The notes under the pieces: model-generated
The model's database searches: none
What the model saw: only the letters and a program-made list of their open reading frames with translations
What the model was told of the DNA's origin: nothing
Assembly: GCA_001724265.1 (NCBI GenBank)
Contig: MEDY01000062.1
Location: forward strand, 35,617-99,616
Reading direction: 5' to 3'
Origin: Rhizaria sp. SCN 62-66
Taxonomy: Eukaryota > Rhizaria, unplaced
Length of the DNA stretch: 64,000 bases
Shown here: piece after piece, positions 12,401 to 23,340 of the stretch
Layout: each line of letters starts with the position of its first letter
How positions within the stretch are numbered: the stretch's first letter is position 1
Program-made: the position numbers and the translations under genes

Positions 12401-12660
12401 CGCTGTGCCCGCTCGTGCAGTGGCTCGAGGCGCTGACGCTTTTCGCGCCACGCCGCCGCAGCTTTGACGCTGATCTGGGCTCCTGGAACGGCAACGCTGC
12501 GCTGCGCACGCCGGCTGCACGTGCCGCGGCGCGCAAGCCCACTGCGGCGACGCTCGAGGCTGCTGGCGCGGAGTGGCACGCTGAGCAAGTCATGGGCTTC
12601 GGCCGCGAGGCCTCCCAGTTTGATTTCCGCTGCGGTACGCCCGCATTTATGAACACTTGA
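9423..12660 (+). CDS. Histidine acid phosphatase, PXYLP1/ACP6-like, secretory route; three exons
   Basis: Exons 9423-9605, 9719-9782 and 9890-12660 join in frame to 1005 residues ending TGA; the introns (113 and 107 nt) are GT-AG. Residues 1-28 look like a signal peptide. Exon 2 carries the catalytic motif FRHGDRIP, with nucleophile His73; the second half has the proton-donor motif SGHDTSL (His656-Asp657). Other family marks are [29 protein letters not shown] and [10 protein letters not shown], as in 2-phosphoxylose phosphatase (PXYLP1) and lysophosphatidic acid phosphatase (ACP6). Those enzymes are about 430-480 residues; the excess here is alanine-rich insertions, the largest between the RHG motif and the core. 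It probably removes phosphate from a glycan or lipid in the endomembrane system or outside the cell. The exact substrate cannot be told. Confidence 0.85.
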
Positions 12661-13078
12661 AAAGAAGGGTGAAGGAACTGTCAATAAGACAGATGCTTAC
12701 TGGATTGGAGGTTAAGTCGAATGTCGAACAAGAGGACTTTAGGGCCAGTGACAATAATGAAGGAATCGATTTACGAGTCATAATGAATTTCTTGAATAAA
12801 ATCGTCTTGATTTTAACGTGTATTTTACTTTTCACATTAAAATCCAGTTTTTCTTTTTGTTTAATTTCCCATTTTATCGAATATCGATGCTTAAATTTTT
12901 TTTCTCGTTACTTTAGCGAGATGGTTTCAGGCGCTGCGAATATAGCACGTCTGACAAAAAAAGGTGGGAGAAAAAGAGCATATGTCACAAACAATGGTAT
13001 AGAGAGAATATCTGCATTGAGTTTGCAGCTATCGTCAAAGTATATCTTGTCTAATCAAAACAACAGAGTCAACATCGT
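12661..13078. other. AT-rich spacer between convergent genes
   Basis: 418 bp between two convergent stop codons. It contains an AT-rich open frame on the + strand across the whole spacer (ATG near 12690, TAA at 13080-13082), with a hydrophobic middle. I do not accept it as a gene; see the findings. No RNA gene seen. Confidence 0.4.
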
Positions 13079-15959
13079 TTAAGGCAGATCGGCCATGTCC
13101 CAGCGCTCTTCGGCTTCCTCGCGCTTGCTGCCCTTGTCTGACTTGCGCTGCTGTTGCTGTTTCTCGTTCTCGCGCAGCAGTCCGCGGGGCGTGCCGTCAC
13201 GACGAGGTGTGCGGTCAAAGAGTGCTTTCTCATCGTCCATACCGGCGTCCACAGCACGCAGCGAGTCGATCGTGCCTTCGTCGAACATTGCACGCAGCCG
13301 GGCTGCCACTGCCGGGGACACGCCTTCGATCTCACTACGGCGCTCGCGGTCAAGCTCGCTGCGACGCTCAGGAGGCATGTCCGTCCACTTAGTGCCCTTG
13401 CTCGTTGTCGACGACGTCTGCTCGCGATCACTCATGCTTGCAGAGTCGCGGCTCTGTGACTTGCTGAGAGGCATGCCACTCCAGCTGCGCTCGCGCGGGT
13501 CGCGCTCGGTGGGGAACGGGATCCACGTGCCTGACACCGCGTCGCGGCTCTGCGGATACTGGCGGAGGAACGCATCCTCGTGGTAGGCGGTCCAGTGCTC
13601 GCGCGACGGCTGCTCAAGTCCTTCGCTCGAGCCTGTGCTGCCGAGGCCCTGCAGGCGCTGCTCGCTCTCGCGCTCACGGCGCGCGGCCCAAGGGTTGATA
13701 GCCTCAAAGCGTTCAAGCTCAGGCGTAACACCAAGACTGCGGCGTTGTTCACGCTCGCGTGCAGCAAGGTCGCGGGCAATGTTGCCCTCAAGCGATCCCG
13801 CCACGCGTTCAGCAGCGCGCAGTACAGCGCCGGCCACACCGCCTGTATGACGCATTTGACGCAGAAAGCCGCGGGCCTCAGCCGGAGTTGCACGCTGCTC
13901 GCGACGCCCCTTTGCTCTTGCGCCGTCGTCATCAACAATGTCGTCTTCGTTAGCCGCAGGTGCACCTTCAAAGGGGTCACGGTCCGTCATACCGCGGGAG
14001 CCACTGCTGTAGGTTGTACCCTGCAGGCCGCGCGAGGCAGTGCCAATACTTTGCGCGTTATAGCGCGGGCCACTCTTGCTTGTGCTGCCAGCGCCCGTGA
14101 TGGCGTCACCGAAGCGGTCAACGAGACGATCAACAACACCGACGCCAACGTGGCCCAGCTCGAGCGGGCGCCCGCGGTCATCGTGCTCACCCGCGCGTGC
14201 GGAGCCCGTCTTAGGGCCGGACTGCAGTGCACGGCGCGCGGACTCGCCAAGCGCGCGCTCAGCGGCTTCAATGCCACCACCGGAGCCGAAACCAAACCAT
14301 GTCTCCTCAGGTGGACTTAGCTCTTGCTGACGCTGGCGACGTCCTTGTGTGCTCTGCTGTTGCGTAATATCAGTACGCGCGGCGCCCTTGTTTGCGTTGT
14401 CATTGCGGCTAAACTGTGGCATGCTCGCGGCTTGTAACCATTCAGCGTGCCCCTCTTCAGCAGAGTCCCACGCCTCGCCCCAGCTTTCAGTCGGCATTAG
14501 CGGACTTGAGGCAGTGCGCGCACTACTGCCCATATTGCGCTCATTGCGCGAATTACGCTGCGAGCGCATATCACGGTCCGAGCGCAAGTCAATGCGCGCG
14601 CTGCGATCAGAGCGCTGGCCTTGGTCCGAGCGCGGGTCGTGGTCATAACGCATCATGTTGTTGTTCTGCTTGCCGCCGTCAACACCCCTGCCGCGCATGT
14701 TCCGATTGGAGCTCGCACTAAGATCGCGACTAGCAGCCTCGTTACAGCCTTCAACATAGCTCTCTTGACTTTGCCCACGGTGCTCAGCCGCCTCCCAAAC
14801 GTGGTCGGGGTTTGCGCGCTCACTAGTGCTCCTATAGACTTGGTCTTCGTGCTGTCCCTGCGTTGTTGAACCACGCTGCTGCTGGTTGTTGTACTGCTGG
14901 TTGCCTTGTGTGTAGTTGCTATAGCGCTCGCTCATTGTGCGATCGCTCTGCTGCTCCATGCTACTGCTAGCGGGGGTACGGTCGAGGTTACTCCGCATTG
15001 GACCGTTGCGCTGCATCATTGCGTTGTTACCACGCTCAAAGAAACGCTGGTCCCCGCCGCGCGCGTTACTGTACCGAGAATAGTCGTCGCGCTGCATTGC
15101 ATTGCGGCGGTCGGCGTCGCGTGAGATTAAGTGCTCACTTGGCGCAGCCGCACTGTAGCCGTCACGGCGACCAAGACCAGCGGCGTGAGTGTAGGCGTGG
15201 TCACGCAGCACGCGCTCTTGGCGGTCTTCATGCGCGTCTGCGGCGGCGTCGTTATGCAGAGTCCATTCAAGCTCGTGAGCGCGCTCGCCTGTGCTTGTCA
15301 GCGGCACGTAGGGGAAGTTGCCTGCTACATGCTGTTCGCGGTCCTGCGCCATTGCTGCCGCGCCGTTGCCGAACTGCGCCCCACCGGCAACGTGATGATA
15401 CGCACGCATGGTGTTCTCGTTGAGCCGGTCAATCTCGCGGGTCTGTTCATTGTTCTTCATATTTGCGGTGCTCTTGACCTGACTGCTATTGGCGTTATGA
15501 GAGCTCTCGTGGCTGTGATGATCACCAACAGTGCGAGCGGTCCACGCGCACTGCTCGGCGTCTTGCATATTCATCTCACCATTGTGCCAGCTGCCACCAG
15601 CTTCGCGTTGAGCCGCGCGGTCGTGCTTGCGCAATGCCTGATCACGGCACCAAGACGCCGCAGCGCGGTCGCGGCCTCCGTCAGCAGCTGTCCTCGCAAA
15701 CATATCGTCCATCTCACCCAGCGTCTCTTCCGCGCGCGCATCAAAGAAAACCTCCGGCGCAGTTAAAGCCGCGCGAGCAATAGGGCTGGGCCGCGCAGAC
15801 GCTGTACTCCGCGAAGCTGTCTTGCTCGAAAACATATTTTCGAGTCCATCTTTTTGCTGCTGCTGTTGCCACTGCCACTGTTGCTGTTGTGACTTTTGCT
15901 GTTGCGGTTGCTGCTGTTGTTGCGAGCGTTGTTGGTGTTGCAGCTGCTGAGGCTGCTGC

Positions 15960-16001
<42 letters not shown>

Positions 16002-17803
16002 AAGGAACCCGCACGCAAGCGCTCTGCCTGTACGTTAGGACTCGCAGTTGCACTACTGCCTTGACTTGCGTTACTTCGGTGCGCTGAACTCACACCCTCG
16101 CGCAGAATGGCATTGCGCATCTCGAGCTCATCAGTAACAGCGGCTGCCCGCGCGCTGTGCGGAGGCGCCGTAACGTTGTCCATGTCCACGCCGCCAATAA
16201 CCAGGCGCGCCCCTGCAGCCTCGTGGTCGGCGACGCTATTCTTGGCGACCGCCTGCGAATGCATTGCGGCCGTAGTGTGCGCTGCGGCGCCGAGACGCGG
16301 CACGGGCGCATCGCATGAGTCACCACCACGCGAGCTTAGCAAGCGGCGCATCACCTCCTCAGACATGGTTCCGTTGCTTACGTGGCCTTGACTCTGGGAA
16401 GACTGAGGACTAAGCTTCTGCTCTTGCTCGCGCCGCTCGTGCGGCAGCGGCAGCTCCGAAGAGCCCCAGCCCCGAAGGTCTTCGTCCTTGTCAGAGCGGC
16501 CGGCCTCTATGTCAGCGCGTTCAGCGGTCATGCGCGCGCGCTGCTCGGCGCGGCGGCGCTCGCTCGCGGCGCGGTCGCTCTCCTTGCGCGCCGCTTGGCC
16601 CTCCCATCCACGGAGTCCCTGTGATGCCGCCATGGCGTGCTCGCGGTCGCTGCGAACAACTTCAGCACGGTAGCTGTCAGTGCTGCGCTTACCTGCCCCC
16701 GATGAGCCCAACCCCTGCGAGCGCGTGCGGTGCTTTGCTCCGCGCTGCTCGCGAGTAAAGGCCGTGTCGTCGTCAATCATGAGCCTGTCCGCGGCCTCAG
16801 GGCTGGTCTCCAGTTCGCCACGATTAGTGTCCATTGCGCGAAAGACAGGCACGCGTTCTTGCACTTCCCGCTCACGCTCGTAATCGTTCTGCTCTTGCGT
16901 ATGGCGGTGTGACTCTTCTTCATTATGAGCCCACTCGCGCGCCCAGCGCTCGGAGCCGCCACTGCGTACGTGCTCTTTCTCGTACAGGTCGTACTCGGCA
17001 TCGGCGCGCATCTCGTGCTCATGGTCACGACCTTGCTCACGGTCAAGCTCGCGGTCACGCTGGCGTGCAGCGGCGTCGCGGCCGTAGCTGTGACTCGCGT
17101 GTGCGCGTTCCTCGTCAGCACGCTCGGCGGAGTCGAACATCTGGTACCGCCACGGCTGGCTGTACAGTGATGTTGGGCGCGCAGGCTCGCCCTCACGAGT
17201 GATTACAGGCGGCTCAACCTTGCGCGCGTCCTTGGTGCCGCCACCGCTTGCGTCCTTAGCTGAGGACACAGGCTTGGTGCTTGCAGCAGTAACGCGTGCG
17301 CCGCTGGGGCGCGTCACAGCGCCCTCGAGTAGCTGTTCCGCCACCGTGGACACGCGCTGCTCGCTAAGAGCAGCGACTTCAGAGATCGGGAGTCCGCTGG
17401 GAATGCCTTGCTGCCGAGACAAAGGCGCAGTGCCTGCTGCCGGTGAGCGCATGTGGAGCTCGTGGTGCTTGCTTGAGGGCCCGGTACCAGTGGTGCGCAT
17501 ATCGCTTTCGCGCATGTAGTGGCCGCCTACCACAGATCCAGGCACACCAGGGGCACTGTCACTAGATTTTAAGGCGGTGGCAGAGCTAGACGCCGTCGTT
17601 GACGCGGGGACCGAGTGCGATCCGTGCGTGAGGACTACGGGGGAACCGGTGCCTGGTGGAGCTCGAGTTGAGGATGTCCCGTGCAGCGCTGCGGTCGTGG
17701 ACTTAGAGGTAGACCCAGAAGCGGATGAAAAAGACGCGGACGCAGTCTTAATTGTGTTGTGCAGGCTTTGAACCTGCGTCATGAGCCGCTTTCGCGTCGA
17801 CAT
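13079..17803 (-). CDS. Unrecognised large disordered, charged, Gln-rich protein
   Basis: 1574 residues from ATG 17803 to TAA 13081-13079, with no internal stop. The chain is almost wholly low-complexity: Arg/Asp/Glu-rich stretches with frequent RSDR, ERE and RDREQ patterns, a polyglutamine tract near the middle, and Asn/Gln-rich patches such as YNNQQQ. The N-terminus (MSTRKRLMTQVQSLHNTIKTA) and the C-terminus (rich in ERRSE and EEAEERW) look helical. There is no signal peptide or membrane segment. The mix of Arg/Asp/Ser repeats and polyQ recalls nuclear RNA-binding or condensate-forming proteins, but that is only an inference from composition. It lies in tandem behind another long disordered protein on the same strand, with a 518 bp spacer holding its own TATA-like box, so the two are probably transcribed separately. 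Confidence 0.7.
15957..16003 (-). repeat. CAG triplet repeat (polyglutamine)
   Basis: An uninterrupted CTG run on the + strand gives about 13-14 CAG codons on the coding strand, flanked by further Gln-rich sequence. Likely length-variable. Confidence 0.85.
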
Positions 17804-18321
17804 GACAGCCTATGACAATGCGTCAAGCAAGGTGGAATGATGCAAAACAAGAATGTAGATATTAAGTTGAAGATGCACTGGTCCGCTCTGAGAACAAATG
17901 GAACGAACACTTTATATGTCAAATCATGCAACCACTTTGTCCAAAGTTAATTTCACAATGTTATCAAGTTGTGGTGTGACACAGCACACTGCGTTGCTTG
18001 TGTGCTTCCATTGCCATAGCGACTAAACTTTTCATCTGCCCACAGTCACTCTTGGTCGATATACCACGCCATAGGTTGATTAACCAATATTGTATTTAGG
18101 TAATACTCGATTTTGGCCCTAATACACAATAATCAAATTCAAAGATATGGCACTTGCAGTTGTGCAAATATCATAATATTAAACATAGTCACATTTTCAA
18201 GTTGCTGTTCAAGTTGTCGCTCTCAATCAAGATCGCTTACATTACGTAAGAACAAGTATTCAATCCGCATGTAGTTCATTCAAGTTACATTAGCAATTAT
18301 AACATTCGCATACGTCCGTAT
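17804..18321. other. Spacer between two tandem minus-strand genes
   Basis: 518 bp of AT-rich DNA. It holds a TATA-like box for the downstream (17803-13079) gene near 17911-17917 and the 3' end region of the upstream gene. I see no tRNA, other RNA gene or coding exon. Confidence 0.5.
17911..17917 (-). promoter_or_regulatory. TATA-like box for the 17803-13079 gene
   Basis: Reads ATATAAA on the minus strand, about 110 bp before ATG 17803. Motif match only. Confidence 0.35.
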
Positions 18322-21300
18322 TCACAATTGAATCTTCTTTTGCGCAGCACGGCGTTGGCGCACGATGTCAACAACAGCAGCCTGGACCGCGGACGCAACA
18401 GCGGGCCGCAGCCACCAGTCAGCGCGCGCCTGGCGGTCACTCTGAGTCTCCGCACCGGGTTTTGCCGCGCGCACTTGCACGGGCTGCATCCAGGCCCCGC
18501 TTGCAGCCGCAGCGGCGGCGGCTGCGGCAGCAGCGGTTGTTGCTGGTGAGGTCTTGGTGTTGCTGCTGTTGCTGCTGCTGCTGCGCGGGCGCGGGTTGGA
18601 CGCAGTCGACGCGTAGCGGCGCGGCTGCCACAGCGGATGCGTGTGTGATGTGCTGTCAACCGCAGGCAGCGCGTTGACACCCGCGCCGCTGCTGTGCCGC
18701 GCTGTCTGCGCGTGCACCCCCGTCTCCGGCGCGCGCTCAAAGTACCCCGGGTGCGCGTACTCGCTCTGCCCGCGCCCGCTGATCCCGCTGTCAAAGTGTG
18801 CTGTAGCATTGCGTTCCTCACTGTACGCGTGCTGTTCAATCTCGCGCGTGCCTTCGTCGCTGCGCTGCATGCGGGTCTCACTGCCGCCTCGGACCGCGCG
18901 CGCGGCCCAGGCGGGCGGGAATGCGGATGTGCCGGGCGGGTTGATCACTGGCATCGGCAGCGGCGCGGGCGGGACCGGCGCGCCGCGGGGCGTGTTCGCG
19001 CGCGTCGGCGTAAGGTAGCCGCGCTCGCCCTCGTACTCGACCCACGGGCCGTTGTGCTCGCTCGACTCCGCCGACGCAGACGTTGACTGCGGTTGAGGTT
19101 GAGGAGTGCGCTCATTTGACGGGCGGCGCCACACACCACCGGAGGGCGGCGGCTTTGGACTTGCAGCACTGCGGGCCGGGGCGCGTTGTTGAGCACGGCC
19201 AACGTTGCTGCCGCTTACGGAGCCGGTGTGGCGCTTCTCCTCGATGATGGGACAGACGTCCGGGTTCGCGGCCATCGCGGCAACTTCCTCCTCCGTGCTG
19301 CTCATGCGGCCGCCTTCCGTCATCCACTTGCTCTCTTCGTAGCTCAGCTTCGTCAAGTGTGCCGTCAGTGCGGGCGCGGCAGACTCACAGTCAGCAGCGT
19401 CCAGCTTGCGCTGGCGTTCTTGCGCCGAGCGCACGTTGTAGTCCACGACGCCGCGTGCGCTGGCGGCGCTGGGAGGCGAGTACGCGCCGCGTGGGAAGGC
19501 CTCGACTCCGGCCATTGCGATCTCGCAGTCGAGCTGGCCCATCGAGTCGCTTGCGTTTACAGGGCCAGTCTGGAACCCGCGCCCTGCGCGCTCAGCGGCT
19601 GAGAGTGAGGCCATGCGCGCAGTGTCGGCGCGCGCCTCGCGCTCAGCGAGCGAGCCGCGCGGACCTGTCCACACCGAGTCTGAGCGCTTGCTCTTGTCGG
19701 GCGCGTCCGACCAGTACGACGGCGCGCGCGTGGCGGGCGCCGAGCCGCGGGGACCCGCGTCGCCGGCGCCGCGCGTGTGCACAACGTTGACGCCGTCGCC
19801 GTTGGCGCGCGCGTCCTTGAGCATGAACGAGCGCGCATTGTAGTCGTTGTGCGCATCCTTTGGCACGCCGTTATTGAGGATCTCTTCAGGCGACAGAATC
19901 GGGAAAGTTTGTGCGCGCTGCATGCGCACGTCATGCATGCTCTCAGCACGCGAGACCTCCAACGGCGTTGGCTGGCGCTCGCCGCGCGCGATCGCCTGCC
20001 AGCGGTGCTCTTGATCGCGCCAGTGCTGCTCGCGCGCGTGCCAGCGCTCCTGCTCAGCCTTCATGTCGCTAGAGGTTGTCGCTGCGGCGATAAACGGCGC
20101 AGTTGCCGCGCTGCGTGCCTTGTTCAGCAAAGCAGCGTCAGTGCCTTCCTTAAGCAGAACACCGCGCATGCATGTCTCCTCTTGCGCGTCCGCCGTGCGC
20201 CGGTTTGCGTGCACAAGATCGTCAGCGATAAGCTCAGAGCCGTAGATCGGCGAATACGTCTCGGCGCGGATGAGCTCGTCGAGATAGCGCTCGGTCTCCG
20301 GCGTCATGGGCCGCGTGTGCGCCACTTCCTCCCACGCTGGCAACATGCCTCGCGAACGTGTCGCGCTAGCAGCAAGCGTGCACTCCTTGAAGCCTTGCTG
20401 CGCAGCTTTGCTCATTGCCTCAGGCGACGCAGTGCCGGCCTTTGTTGCAGGTACAGGCTTGGCAGCTGTTGCAGCCTTGTCACTGTCCTGGCCCTTGGAG
20501 TAGCCGTTGGTGTAATGCGGCACAGGGTCGGCCGTCGCCTCCGCCATCTGCACCAGCGTGCTCTCGTGATGTTCTGGCATCACGGTCGACGCCGCGGTCT
20601 GTGCGCGCGGCATAACAGGCACGCGCGTAGGCTCAGCGCGCTGCTGCTGCTGTGGCTGCTGTTGCCGCTGCTGCTGTTGCGGCCGCTGTTGCTGCTGCCA
20701 AGACGCCGGTTGTTGTTGCTGACGCTCCGCCCTGGGATGCTCGCGCTGGAACTGCTGCTCCTGCTTGATCGCAGAGAACGGCTGGCCCGGCTTTGCCTTA
20801 ACCCACTCGCGGCCTTCTGAGTCAGTGCGGCTCTGCGTCAAGTCGCTTTGCGTTGGAGTAGTGTCACTGGCCTTGTCACCGTGGATTGCGCCCTTGACCG
20901 CCGCGCCTTTCATGTCGTACGCAGGCCACACGGTCTCGTGCGGCGGCGGGAGCTCCGCAGCCAGCGCTTCCTTGGCAGCCTCAGGCAACTTGCGGGTTGC
21001 ACGCGCCACTGCTGCTTCCCCGCGCTCAAGCACCGCCTCCGCGGCGTCAGCGATGCCACTCACTGTGTTGGCCACACCCGCCCCTACGGCGCCCGCGGCG
21101 GCGGCGCCGGCCATTGCGAGCGCGGCGCCCGTCTCGCCCGCAGTGCGCACGGCTGCGTGAAGCACGTCCTTGGCGCGCTCGTCGCGCTCGGCCTGCCGCT
21201 GCGCCTCGCGCCAGCGCGCGCCCACGCCCGCGGGGCCCCCGGGCGCGTGCACCTGTCGTTGCCACTCGCGCGCGCTCGCGTCGCCAGCGGCGCCGGCGGT

Positions 21301-23340
21301 TGGACTGGAGCTGCGGCGCACGGTGACTGAGACGGAGTCAAAACGCGGGATATTGTCTTCGTAGATCGGGCTGTAGTCCTCGTTGAAAAGGAACTCGCGG
21401 CCCAAGCCGGTGACGCGTGACGCGGTGCCTGCGGGCGGCGGTCCACGTGGAGCCTGGCGCGCACCTTGCGCCGCTGCCTCGGCCTCCATCGCCATTGTGC
21501 GCGCCGCGCGGGCCTTGATGGCGGTGCTGCCGTACGCGCTAAACGTGCTGTTCTGGCTCTGCGCCACTCTGCTTCCCGCGCTGCCTGCGCTGCCCTCAAT
21601 GCGGTTGATGCTCTCGGCAATGTTGTCGTCGCCGTGCAGGAACTGGCCCCACTCCTTTGCGTTGACGTGTGTGTCTGCATAGCCGTTGTCGTTGTGGAAG
21701 CGCGGAATGTTGTCCTCGTAGATGGGGCTGTAGTCCTTGTTGAACATATGCTCTTTCTCCCGCGCCACTGCGTGGCCCGTGTCCGGCACACCGTCGCCCT
21801 CGCGCTTGCCCGCCGCAGCTGCCGCGCCGATCGCAGTCGCTCGCGCCACGTTGTTCGCGTGGTGCTCGCGCTCAGCGTCCGCGCGCGTCATCGTCGGCCG
21901 TGCGTTGTAGTAGTAATCGCCGCCGCCCGGACGGCTGGCGCCGAGCCCGGATGAGCCCGTGCCTGCACTGGTGCCGGTGCCCGCGGCGGCTGTTGCGAAC
22001 GCGCGCGCCGGCGCCTGTCCAATGCTGTTACGCGGCGCTGTTGTATCGACCTGGTACTGGGGTGGCGCACCGTTGTTCTTTCTGCTCTCTAAGCGGTCAC
22101 AGGCCGTGCTGTTGCGGATCATCTTGGTTGCGTGCAGATCGTCCGCGTGGTGGTACTCGACGTCGCACTGCTTTACGTGCGGCGCGCACGACGCCGCATG
22201 CACGTCGCGCGCGCACTCGTCCTGACCCGACAGCGGCTGCGAGGGCAGCGTCGGCCGCAGCAGTCGCGCGGGCTTTTCCATGCTGTAGCCGCGGTCAAGC
22301 GAGCCCGTAAAGGCGCCGCTGCTGCCGCCGCACTCGTCCTCCATGCGAGCGCCAGTCTTCCCCTCACCACCGTTGTGGTGCTCGGCGGCGTGGCCCGACG
22401 CCGGCGCGGGCGAGGCTGCGGCTGCGCTAGGAATCGCGTGCTTGCGCATCGCGGCCAGAGTGTACTGCGAGCACGCGTCGGCGCCGGTCGCACCGCTCGC
22501 AATCGACTTGGCGTACTCCCGGTTTGCCTGCTCGAAGCGACTGTCAACGTCGCGGTTTGCGGGCTCAGCGCGGAATCGCTGCCCGGCCCTGAGCGACTCT
22601 GCGCCGGCCTCAGCGTCCGCGCGCGTAAGCCCGCGCGACGCAGCGGAGACGGATACGGGCCCACGCAACATTGCGGCCTCGGCGGTGGCCTGCATGATTG
22701 CCGCGGGCTGCGCCGAACACACCGCGGCCGCGACGCTCGATGACGGGCCCTCGTGCGACGTAGCGGGCGCTGCGGCGGGCGCGGTGTGGTGCGACTGCTC
22801 CCACTGTTCGCGGCGCCCGCGCTCAGCGGCGCGCGCGCGAGCCGCGCTGTCGTGCAGCTGGCCGTCGCTCGCGTGCTGCAACGCGTAGTCAGCTACCTCG
22901 GTGTGGCCCAGCTTGCGATGCGCTTCACGCCACGCGGCCTCGTTCTCCGCGCGCATTGCAGCGTTGTACTCCTCAGTCAAACCAGCTTCGCCCGCGTACC
23001 TCGCGCCCTTAAATTCGCGCGGGCGCGCCGCCATCTCTCGCACCGCCGCGGTAACGCTAGCCGCGCGCGCGGGGTCGATGAACTCCCAGTACGCCGCGCG
23101 CACGGCCGTGCTGTCGGCGTAGCGCGGGGACTCAAACCCGGCGGCCTCGCGCCGAATCAGCGGGTGCAGCCGCGTGTGTCCGCGGGCCAGCGCGGCTCTC
23201 CGCACGCTGCGCGCGGTCGGCGCGCCGGACGCGTCGATGGCGGGCGTGTGCGGGTCCTGGCGCAACGACTCGACTGTGAGCAGGGCGCGTCCCGTGCGGG
23301 CCCGGTACTGCAGCGCGCTCTCGCCAACATGCGGCGCCAT
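18322..23340 (-). CDS. Unrecognised large disordered protein with repeated SPIYEDNIPRF motif
   Basis: 1672 residues from the first in-frame ATG (23340-23338) to TGA at 18324-18322. The N-terminal 200 residues are charged and helical. Further on, the motif DYSPIYEDNIPRF occurs twice (near 21335-21405 and 21690-21770), each time preceded by a Phe-Asn segment, with a weaker copy TYSPIYGSELIADDL (near 20220-20270). The rest is Ala/Gly/Pro/Gln-rich linker with a Gln-rich block near 20640-20720. No known domain, signal peptide or convincing membrane segment. The same frame stays open, with coding-like sequence, for about 410 bp above the chosen ATG, up to a TAG at 23754-23752, but has no ATG there. 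The true N-terminus is therefore uncertain and may use a non-AUG start, an unseen splice junction, or lie past an assembly error. Confidence 0.65.
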   Translation of the reverse strand: MAPHVGESALQYRARTGRALLTVESLRQDPHTPAIDASGAPTARSVRRAALARGHTRLHPLIRREAAGFESPRYADSTAVRAAYWEFIDPARAASVTAAVREMAARPREFKGARYAGEAGLTEEYNAAMRAENEAAWREAHRKLGHTEVADYALQHASDGQLHDSAARARAAERGRREQWEQSHHTAPAAAPATSHEGPSSSVAAAVCSAQPAAIMQATAEAAMLRGPVSVSAASRGLTRADAEAGAESLRAGQRFRAEPANRDVDSRFEQANREYAKSIASGATGADACSQYTLAAMRKHAIPSAAAASPAPASGHAAEHHNGGEGKTGARMEDECGGSSGAFTGSLDRGYSMEKPARLLRPTLPSQPLSGQDECARDVHAASCAPHVKQCDVEYHHADDLHATKMIRNSTACDRLESRKNNGAPPQYQVDTTAPRNSIGQAPARAFATAAAGTGTSAGTGSSGLGASRPGGGDYYYNARPTMTRADAEREHHANNVARATAIGAAAAAGKREGDGVPDTGHAVAREKEHMFNKDYSPIYEDNIPRFHNDNGYADTHVNAKEWGQFLHGDDNIAESINRIEGSAGSAGSRVAQSQNSTFSAYGSTAIKARAARTMAMEAEAAAQGARQAPRGPPPAGTASRVTGLGREFLFNEDYSPIYEDNIPRFDSVSVTVRRSSSPTAGAAGDASAREWQRQVHAPGGPAGVGARWREAQRQAERDERAKDVLHAAVRTAGETGAALAMAGAAAAGAVGAGVANTVSGIADAAEAVLERGEAAVARATRKLPEAAKEALAAELPPPHETVWPAYDMKGAAVKGAIHGDKASDTTPTQSDLTQSRTDSEGREWVKAKPGQPFSAIKQEQQFQREHPRAERQQQQPASWQQQQRPQQQQRQQQPQQQQRAEPTRVPVMPRAQTAASTVMPEHHESTLVQMAEATADPVPHYTNGYSKGQDSDKAATAAKPVPATKAGTASPEAMSKAAQQGFKECTLAASATRSRGMLPAWEEVAHTRPMTPETERYLDELIRAETYSPIYGSELIADDLVHANRRTADAQEETCMRGVLLKEGTDAALLNKARSAATAPFIAAATTSSDMKAEQERWHAREQHWRDQEHRWQAIARGERQPTPLEVSRAESMHDVRMQRAQTFPILSPEEILNNGVPKDAHNDYNARSFMLKDARANGDGVNVVHTRGAGDAGPRGSAPATRAPSYWSDAPDKSKRSDSVWTGPRGSLAEREARADTARMASLSAAERAGRGFQTGPVNASDSMGQLDCEIAMAGVEAFPRGAYSPPSAASARGVVDYNVRSAQERQRKLDAADCESAAPALTAHLTKLSYEESKWMTEGGRMSSTEEEVAAMAANPDVCPIIEEKRHTGSVSGSNVGRAQQRAPARSAASPKPPPSGGVWRRPSNERTPQPQPQSTSASAESSEHNGPWVEYEGERGYLTPTRANTPRGAPVPPAPLPMPVINPPGTSAFPPAWAARAVRGGSETRMQRSDEGTREIEQHAYSEERNATAHFDSGISGRGQSEYAHPGYFERAPETGVHAQTARHSSGAGVNALPAVDSTSHTHPLWQPRRYASTASNPRPRSSSSNSSNTKTSPATTAAAAAAAAAAASGAWMQPVQVRAAKPGAETQSDRQARADWWLRPAVASAVQAAVVDIVRQRRAAQKKIQL

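Noticed and set aside
10480-12684. 734-codon open frame antisense to the phosphatase gene, and many similar long shadow frames
   Set aside because: High GC makes stop codons rare in all frames. The sense strand carries recognisable phosphatase motifs, while the antisense frame is an Arg/Ala-rich string with no domain.
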